A DNA stretch of 11,072 nucleotides, taken from positions 1 to 11,072 of the forward strand of contig JAGZIN010000034.1 of NCBI GenBank assembly GCA_018366195.1, in the 5' to 3' direction. Below are positions 6,502 through 11,072 of this stretch, in pieces. Position 1 is the stretch's first letter. Each line of letters opens with the position of its first letter. The stretch is from Butyricicoccus pullicaecorum (GTDB lineage Bacteria; Bacillota; Clostridia; Oscillospirales; Butyricicoccaceae). The notes beneath the pieces are model-generated. The model did not search any database. It had not been told where the DNA came from and saw nothing but the letters and a program-made list of their open reading frames with translations. A program made the position numbers and the translations under genes.

Positions 6502-7166
6502 TGTCATATAAAATGTATCTGGCAGGAGTGCTGATGCCGATTACCCCTTCCAAGGTAAAAATGAAGATTGGAAACCAGAATGAAACTTTAACGCTCATTG
6601 GCGGTGAAGAAATCAATATTCTGCGGTCGGCAGAACTAACCACTGTGAATTTTGATTTGCTTCTGCCACAAGTGCCGTATCCATTTACGAGTGAAGACAC
6701 ACAGCCAGCAGAGTATTATTTGGGATTGTTCGAACGACTGAAAACATCTAAGAAACCGTTTCAGTGGATTTTGAACCGTGAATGTGGGAAACCGTTGTTT
6801 TATACCAATCTTACAGTTGCATTGGAGGATTATCAGCTTACAGAGGACGCGGCAGAGGGCTTTGATATTGTGGTATCAGTCAATCTCAAGCAGTACCGGC
6901 ATTATGGAACCAAAACGGTATCCGTACAGCAAACAGGTAACGGAACCGGTATGCCGACAGCTGTGATAGAAGCGCCAAAGCGAGAAACAAGTACCGCACC
7001 CCAAAATACGACTTATACAGTAAAGAATGGGGACTGCCTTTGGAACATTGCCAAGCAGCAGCTGGGAGACGGTTCCAGATATACAGAAATTTATGAACGC
7101 AACAAGGATAAAATCAACAACCCCAATCTGATTCATGCAGGACAGGACTTGATTTTGCCTTCCTGA
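6501..7166 (+). CDS. xkdP: LysM-domain tail/baseplate protein (XkdP-like)
   Basis: A 221-residue protein starting at ATG 6501, which overlaps the tape measure TAA (taATG); GAAGAAGGAG (6481-6490) is the likely site. The N-terminal part (about 1-140) has the XkdP opening MYLAGVLMPITPSKVKMKIGN followed by LTLIGGEEINILRSAELTT and FERLKTSKKPFQWIL, a fold related to the tube/baseplate adaptor proteins such as T4 gp53-type. After a Thr/Pro linker (about 141-170), residues 171-221 form one complete LysM domain (TYTVKNGDCLWNIAKQQLGD ... NNPNLIHAGQDLILPS). LysM domains bind peptidoglycan or the glycan-like interior of the baseplate; in PBSX-type tails this protein links tube start and hub. There is no signal peptide, as expected for a virion protein. 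Confidence 0.9.
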   Translation: MSYKMYLAGVLMPITPSKVKMKIGNQNETLTLIGGEEINILRSAELTTVNFDLLLPQVPYPFTSEDTQPAEYYLGLFERLKTSKKPFQWILNRECGKPLFYTNLTVALEDYQLTEDAAEGFDIVVSVNLKQYRHYGTKTVSVQQTGNGTGMPTAVIEAPKRETSTAPQNTTYTVKNGDCLWNIAKQQLGDGSRYTEIYERNKDKINNPNLIHAGQDLILPS

Positions 7167-7180
7167 AAGGGGGGATTTAT

Positions 7181-8143
7181 TTGGGTGCAGAGCTTTCGAT
7201 TCAAAATGGTGCAACCATTTATTACCCAATCGTGAAAGATTCTGTGAAATTATCTTGGGAACGCAAAGGTGTGCCCGGGAAGCTGGAATTTACCGTTGTC
7301 AAAGACAGCGTTCTGGACTTTCAGGAGGGGAATCCGGTTTGGTTTACTTACAATGGAACAACCTTGTTTCATGGCTTTGTGTTTACCAAGAAACGCAAGG
7401 CAAACAGTGTGACCATTGATGTCATTGCCTATGACCAGCTGCGGTATCTCAAAAATAAAGATACCATCATCGAAGAAGGGTTAAAAGCCTCTGACCTGCT
7501 CAAGCGTCTGGCAGACGATTTTCGCTTACATCTTGGCACAGTGGAAGATACAGGGTATACCTTGGAAACGATTGTAGAGGAAAACCAGACTCTTTTTGAT
7601 ATGATGCAGAATGCTTTAGATGAAACACTGACCAACACAGGGAGGTTGTTTTGTCTGTATGACGATGCAGGCAAGCTGACCCTCAAAAATATTAACTCTA
7701 TGAAGCTGGATTTGCTGATTGACGCACAAACTGGAGAAACATTTGATTATGAATCCAGTATTGATGAACAGACCTATAATAAGGTCAAGTTGGTTTATAA
7801 CAACGAGGAGACTGGAAAACGACAAGCCTTTATTGCGCAGGACGGCGCAAAAATGAACCTGTGGGGCGTATTGCAGTATTTTGAATCGGTTCAAAGTCCA
7901 ATTGGTGCAGCAGAAAAGGCAAATGCGCTGCTCAAACTGTATGACCAGAAAACACGCAGGTTATCTATTACAAATGCCTTTGGAGATGTGCGCGTTCGTG
8001 CAGGGTCGGCGGTTGTCATTGCACTGGATTTGGGGGATATCATTGTGAGCCAATATTTCATGGCAGAACGTGTCACACATAAATTTGAAAAGGAGCAGCA
8101 TGTTATGGATTTGGTATTGGTGGGAGGTGAGTTTATTGCCTAA
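7181..8143 (+). CDS. xkdQ: Baseplate hub protein, late control D family (XkdQ-like)
   Basis: A 320-residue protein starting at TTG 7181 (MGAELSIQNGATIYYPIV), preceded by AAAGGGGGGAT (7166-7176) at good spacing; no ATG is available near. The beta-rich first part carries SWERKGVPGKLEFTVVKD, then EGNPVWFTYNGTTLFHGFVF, VTIDVIAYDQLRYLKNKDT around residues 70-95 and a swivel helix region GLKASDLLKRLADDF; a second part has FDYESSIDEQTYNKVKLVYNN. These match the XkdQ/YqbQ proteins, the gp27/gpD-type hub that forms the trimeric platform joining the tube and spike. I see no attached lysozyme or peptidase domain, so cell-wall digestion must be done by another protein. It overlaps the next gene by 8 nt. 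Confidence 0.9.
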   Translation: MGAELSIQNGATIYYPIVKDSVKLSWERKGVPGKLEFTVVKDSVLDFQEGNPVWFTYNGTTLFHGFVFTKKRKANSVTIDVIAYDQLRYLKNKDTIIEEGLKASDLLKRLADDFRLHLGTVEDTGYTLETIVEENQTLFDMMQNALDETLTNTGRLFCLYDDAGKLTLKNINSMKLDLLIDAQTGETFDYESSIDEQTYNKVKLVYNNEETGKRQAFIAQDGAKMNLWGVLQYFESVQSPIGAAEKANALLKLYDQKTRRLSITNAFGDVRVRAGSAVVIALDLGDIIVSQYFMAERVTHKFEKEQHVMDLVLVGGEFIA

Positions 8144-8576
8144 CACAAAGAACGTGGTGCAGCTGGTCAAGCAAGCTGCCACAGAAGCGGTGGAAGCAGG
8201 AAAGCCGGTCAATCTGCTGTTTGGTACGGTGATTTCCGAAAAGCCGCTGAAAATACAGGTAGACCAGCAATCTATTTACACGGAGGCAATGCTGGTGCTC
8301 ACTCGAAATGTGACGGAGTATGAAGTTGATATCACAGTATCTGCACAGTCAGTTGTGATCCATCATGGACACCCAGTTGTGGATACCTACACGGGCGGCG
8401 GTACGGCTGCGGAAATTCCACACAATCACCCCATTCAAGGACGCAAGAAAATCAAGGTTCATAACGCGCTTATGATGGGAGACCAAGTGCTCTTGCTGCG
8501 AATGCAGAAAGGCAAGCGCTTTGTGGTGCTCGACCGCATTAAGCCAATTCCGGAGCTGACGGGGGAATGGTTATGA
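8136..8576 (+). CDS. xkdR: DUF2577 baseplate protein (XkdR-like)
   Basis: A 146-residue protein with TTG 8136 as preferred start (MPNTKNVVQLVKQAATEAVE), because GGGAGGTGA (8122-8130) lies 5 nt upstream and family members begin just before the helix that precedes EAGKPV. ATG 8100 also has an AAGGAG 5 nt upstream but would add an implausible Trp-rich leader (MLWIWYWW) read from the hub gene's other frame. An N-terminal helix is followed by an OB-like beta region with LLFGTVISEKPLKIQVDQQ and a C-terminal DQVLLLRMQKGKRFVVLDRI, the hallmarks of DUF2577/XkdR. Between them lie HHGH (residues 76-79) and HNHP (96-99). The protein sits between hub and wedge genes, so a spike- or hub-associated role is likely. 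The stop overlaps the next ATG as ATGA. Confidence 0.85.
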   Translation: MPNTKNVVQLVKQAATEAVEAGKPVNLLFGTVISEKPLKIQVDQQSIYTEAMLVLTRNVTEYEVDITVSAQSVVIHHGHPVVDTYTGGGTAAEIPHNHPIQGRKKIKVHNALMMGDQVLLLRMQKGKRFVVLDRIKPIPELTGEWL

Positions 8577-8977
8577 TTCCGCAAATACAAGATGATTTCA
8601 GACAGGATTTTACATTTATCAGGCTGCCCAGCAGAACCTTTCGTATGAATCACGATACCGAAACCATTACAGGTACGATTGATGAGGTCAAAGCGGTGGA
8701 GCAGGCAATTTTTCTCATTCTGCATGTAGAGCGGTATCGCTGGCTGATTTACTCATGGAACTATGGGGTGGAGTTTCAAGACCTCATTGGCAGACCCATA
8801 GATTACTGTATTCCGGAAATCGAGCGCAGAATCAAGGAAGCTCTGCTTCAAGATGACCGCATTACCGCCGTGGAAGATTTTCAGTTTACCGTGCAGGATA
8901 AGAAAAAGGTGTTGGCTGCATTCAAAGTTACGAGCATTTTTGGAGCCATTTTTACGAAAATGGAGGTGGACGTTTGA
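8573..8977 (+). CDS. xkdS: Baseplate wedge protein, DUF2634 / gp25-like (XkdS-like)
   Basis: A 134-residue protein. ATG 8573 forms an ATGA overlap with the previous stop and has GGGGGAA (8561-8567) 5 nt upstream; ATG 8567 is in frame but overlaps that site. It opens MIPQIQDDFRQDFTFIRLPS and contains TGTIDEVKAVEQAIFLILHVERYRW around residues 38-62, then YSWNYGVEFQDLIGRPIDY, then an acidic/basic helix and a final strand pair. This is DUF2634 (XkdS), the Gram-positive version of the T4 gp25 wedge component that starts sheath assembly. The WNYGVEFQDLIG motif is the part that aligns with the gp25 core. It sits next to the baseplate J gene as gp25/gp6 pairs usually do. Confidence 0.9.
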   Translation: MIPQIQDDFRQDFTFIRLPSRTFRMNHDTETITGTIDEVKAVEQAIFLILHVERYRWLIYSWNYGVEFQDLIGRPIDYCIPEIERRIKEALLQDDRITAVEDFQFTVQDKKKVLAAFKVTSIFGAIFTKMEVDV

Positions 8978-10218
8978 TGTATGAGCATATCACTTATGAA
9001 ACACTGCTGCGTCAGATGCTGGAGAAAGCGTTATCTTTCAATCGGAATTTGGATACCCGTGAAGGCTCCATGGTGTGGCTCGGGAATGCGCCGGCAGCCG
9101 TAGAACTGCAAAATTTGTATATTGCTATGGATACCGTGCTGCGTGAAACCTTTGCGGATACTGCCAGTCGAGACTATCTGATTTTACGCGCGGCAGAACG
9201 CGGGCTTTCTCCTTATCCAGCAAGTCCTGCTGTACTGGAACTCAGTATTACACCCGTTGACCTTGCTCTGTCAATGGGCAGTCGATTTTCTATTGGAGAT
9301 TGCAACTACTTTGTTTCTGCCAGTCGCGATGAGAATGGCAAGTATGAGATTACCTGTGAGACAGCAGGGGAAAGCGGCAATGAATATGGTTCGGTTGTGA
9401 TTCCAATTGAATATATCAAAGGACTGGAAACCTGTATGGTGACCGCGCTTTTGATACCCGGTGAAAATGAAGAAGATACCGAAGCATTCCGGCAGCGGTA
9501 TTTTGATAGCTTGCGTGCGCAGGCGTTTGGCGGCAATCGTGCAGACTATATGCAGAAGGTCAGCGCAATCCCGGGAGTGGGCGGGGTCAAGGTGTATCGC
9601 CCGTGGAATGGTGATATCCGACCTGCGGAACTCATACCGCCAGAGGGAACAGAAGAATGGGTCAAAAGTGTACAGGCATCAGAACCAATTAAGCATTGGT
9701 TAAATCAGGTGTTTTCAGCTGCGGCAGATACCAAGCTAACGGTAGGGGGCACTGTGAAGCTGGTCATTGCAGACAGCACAGGCGGCAAGCCATCGGAAAA
9801 GTTGATTGAGTTGGTGCAAACCACAATGGACCCAACGCAAAACGCCGGAGAGGGTGTGGGACTTGCGCCAATTGGGCATGTCGTGCAGGTATCTGGCGTG
9901 GAGCAGGAAGCAATTGATTTGACGCTGAAGCTGACATATCAGGAAGAATGGAAATGGGAAGATGTGGCTTCTTATGTCACAGACACCATAACCGCTTATT
10001 TTAAGGAAGTGGCACAAACATGGTCGAAACAGGAACAGCCGCTTGTAATCCGTGTCAGTCAGATAGAAAGCCGAATTCTTGATGTGCAGGGAATTATGGA
10101 TATCGCCGATACACAAATCAATGGCATGGCGGCGAACTATATCTTGAAGCTTGACCATATCCCTCAGCTTGGCACGATTACTCCTATCACGAATGAAGAC
10201 AGGAAGGGGCATCGATGA
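8977..10218 (+). CDS. xkdT: Baseplate J protein, gp47/gp6-like (XkdT-like)
   Basis: A 413-residue wedge protein that dimerises with partners to form the ring of the baseplate. ATG 8977 overlaps the previous TGA by one base and has GGAGGTGG (8962-8969) 7 nt upstream; TTG 8974 is in frame but less likely. The N-terminus has NLDTREGSMVWLGNAPAAVEL and DTASRDYLILRAAERGLSPY (about residues 20-90). The Baseplate J core follows with FSIGDCNYFVSA, ETAGESGNEYG, PGENEEDTEAFRQRYFDSL and AFGGNRADYMQKV, then GVGGVKVYRPWNG ending near 212. Residues about 212-258 form an inserted segment before VKLVIADSTGG and GEGVGLAPIGHVVQVSG. All motifs needed for the family are present. Confidence 0.94.
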   Translation: MYEHITYETLLRQMLEKALSFNRNLDTREGSMVWLGNAPAAVELQNLYIAMDTVLRETFADTASRDYLILRAAERGLSPYPASPAVLELSITPVDLALSMGSRFSIGDCNYFVSASRDENGKYEITCETAGESGNEYGSVVIPIEYIKGLETCMVTALLIPGENEEDTEAFRQRYFDSLRAQAFGGNRADYMQKVSAIPGVGGVKVYRPWNGDIRPAELIPPEGTEEWVKSVQASEPIKHWLNQVFSAAADTKLTVGGTVKLVIADSTGGKPSEKLIELVQTTMDPTQNAGEGVGLAPIGHVVQVSGVEQEAIDLTLKLTYQEEWKWEDVASYVTDTITAYFKEVAQTWSKQEQPLVIRVSQIESRILDVQGIMDIADTQINGMAANYILKLDHIPQLGTITPITNEDRKGHR

Positions 10219-10838
10219 ATCGAAAACTGATTGAATATCTGCCGTATGTTGTACGAGATTATGCAGAGTTTCAAGGAATTGCAGCCGCAGAACAACCAGA
10301 ATTCGAGCAGGCTTGGCAAGATGCAGACGAACTGCTGACTAACCAATTTATCATGATTGCAGGAGAAATGGGTTTATCGCGCTGGGAAACAATTTTGGAG
10401 ATTGTTCCACGCGGTACAGATTCATTAGAAGATCGGCGGTTTCGAATTCTGTCCAGACTCAACGATATGACACCATATACTTTGCCGCAGCTGCGGAAAC
10501 TGCTGGCAATCCTGTTTGGTGAGGGCAAGACAAACGCAGATGTGACAGAGTATACCTTATCGGTGCAAGTACCAGTGCCCACACGCGCACAAGAGCAGGC
10601 ACTATGGGAAATGATTGACCGCATAAAGCCTGCAAATATTGTGTATGAATATGCGACGGTAAGCGAACCATTACAAGCTATCTTGTACTTCGGCGGTACG
10701 CTCGTGCCGTCCTACCACGAAACGAACCTGCCGCAGTATCAGCCGTCAAAAACGCTGCATACACAGGCGGGTATCAATGGTGCGCTGGGCAGTATTGTAA
10801 CAATCAAACTGCCGCCGCTGAAAGCAAAAGGAGAGTGA
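10215..10838 (+). CDS. xkdU: YmfQ/DUF2313-like baseplate protein (XkdU-like, Mu gp48-like)
   Basis: A 207-residue protein. ATG 10215 forms an ATGA overlap with the previous stop; AGGAAGGGG (10201-10209) is its site. The N-terminus begins MNRKLIEYLPYVVRDYAEFQ and continues with a helical acidic stretch, then ETILEIVPRGTDSLEDRRFRI around residues 58-80, SRLNDMTPYTLPQLRKLLAIL around 82-102, and a beta region with YTLSVQVPVP followed by WEMIDRIKPANIVYEY. This is the YmfQ/DUF2313 pattern found after baseplate J in Mu-like and PBSX-like tails, where it caps the wedge and links it to tail fibres. A C-terminal extension of about 55 residues (YFGGTLVPSYHETNLPQY onward) is probably a fibre or baseplate contact; I do not recognise it separately. 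Confidence 0.88.
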   Translation: MNRKLIEYLPYVVRDYAEFQGIAAAEQPEFEQAWQDADELLTNQFIMIAGEMGLSRWETILEIVPRGTDSLEDRRFRILSRLNDMTPYTLPQLRKLLAILFGEGKTNADVTEYTLSVQVPVPTRAQEQALWEMIDRIKPANIVYEYATVSEPLQAILYFGGTLVPSYHETNLPQYQPSKTLHTQAGINGALGSIVTIKLPPLKAKGE

Positions 10839-10844
10839 TAGCAC

Positions 10845-11072
10845 ATGTATGGATTTTTAATCCCCAAAGTAGGAATTGAGCTGCTTACAACCTTACTTGC
10901 GGGGGAAACACTAACCATCACACGTTGTATGGTTGGCTCCGGCAAAGTACCAGAGGGCGTAGAACCCTCTGCGCTGACAGACCTTGTCCAGCCAGTTGCA
11001 CAGGCAACCAGTACTGTGCCGCTGGTGACCAAGAACCAGATAGACATGACCGTAGAATACAGAAATGATTTG
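10845..11072 (+). CDS. Tail fibre / tail-collar fibre protein (N-terminal fragment)
   Basis: Seventy-six codons are visible from ATG 10845 and the frame is still open at the window end. The sequence starts MYGFLIPKVGIELLTTLLAG and continues ETLTITRCMVGSGKVPEGVE and later VTKNQIDMTVEYRND. This matches the conserved N-terminus of tail-collar fibre proteins (DUF3751-type), in which the GIELLTTLLAG...GSG pattern is followed by strands that attach the fibre to the baseplate; the receptor-binding C-terminal part is outside the window. An in-frame TGA (10836-10838) stands upstream, so ATG 10845 is the first usable start; AAAGGAG (10827-10833) is 11 nt away, somewhat far. The equivalent PBSX position is xkdV. 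Confidence 0.8.
   Translation, partial: MYGFLIPKVGIELLTTLLAGETLTITRCMVGSGKVPEGVEPSALTDLVQPVAQATSTVPLVTKNQIDMTVEYRNDL

Noticed and set aside
8070..8135. Upstream starts (ATG 8070 or ATG 8100) for the DUF2577 gene
   Set aside because: They would add a Trp-rich leader read out of frame from the conserved end of the hub gene; TTG 8136 has its own well-spaced site and agrees with the family N-terminus.
1..11072. CRISPR arrays, tRNA genes, insertion sequences, attachment sites or anti-defence cargo genes
   Set aside because: Reading both strands I found no spaced direct repeats, cloverleaf-like segments, terminal inverted repeats or non-structural genes; the window is fully occupied by virion structural and assembly genes.

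Overview
This window reads as the head-to-tail connector, tail and baseplate block of a contractile-tailed (myovirus-type) phage or prophage of a Firmicutes host. All genes are on the + strand, packed with 1-12 nt overlaps or gaps of about 20 nt or less, and each has the purine-rich ribosome binding site typical of low-to-mid GC Gram-positive bacteria. Gene order and protein families match the Bacillus subtilis defective phage PBSX (xkd genes) and its many clostridial relatives. By protein similarity a gut-type Clostridia host (Oscillospiraceae/Lachnospiraceae) is my best guess. This is inference, because no host gene lies in the window.

Layout. Positions 1-160 are the end of a collagen-like head-fibre protein. 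Positions 162-1810 hold four small connector genes: gp6-like adaptor, head closure, HK97-gp10-like and tail terminator. Positions 1822-3683 hold the tail sheath and tail tube. Positions 3699-4315 hold the tail assembly chaperone locus. Positions 4336-6501 hold the tape measure. Positions 6501-10838 hold the baseplate: LysM protein, hub (late control D/XkdQ), DUF2577, the gp25-like wedge DUF2634, baseplate J and the YmfQ-like protein. From 10845 the N-terminus of a tail fibre runs off the window. No stretch longer than 300 bases lacks a gene, and I saw no promoter, terminator, tRNA, IS or CRISPR. The block looks like part of one long late transcript.

The most notable feature is in the chaperone locus. 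The XkdN-like ORF ends in an in-frame A AAA AAC slippery heptamer directly before its stop codon. Five bases later comes a 12-bp stem-loop, and the -1 frame continues open for 64 codons with no start codon of its own near its 5' end. This is the expected architecture of a programmed -1 ribosomal frameshift producing a short (141 aa) and a long (205 aa) chaperone, as with lambda gpG/gpGT. A conventional gene caller leaves the 191 bases after the stop empty.

Working together, the connector proteins close the filled head and join it to the tail. The chaperone pair would coat the tape measure while tube and then sheath polymerise on the baseplate, and the wedge/hub proteins and fibres form the cell-contacting end. 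The rest of the module is conventional in family content. Minor points of interest are a His-rich motif in the DUF2577 protein, an insertion in baseplate J, a short tape measure and frequent GTG/TTG starts.
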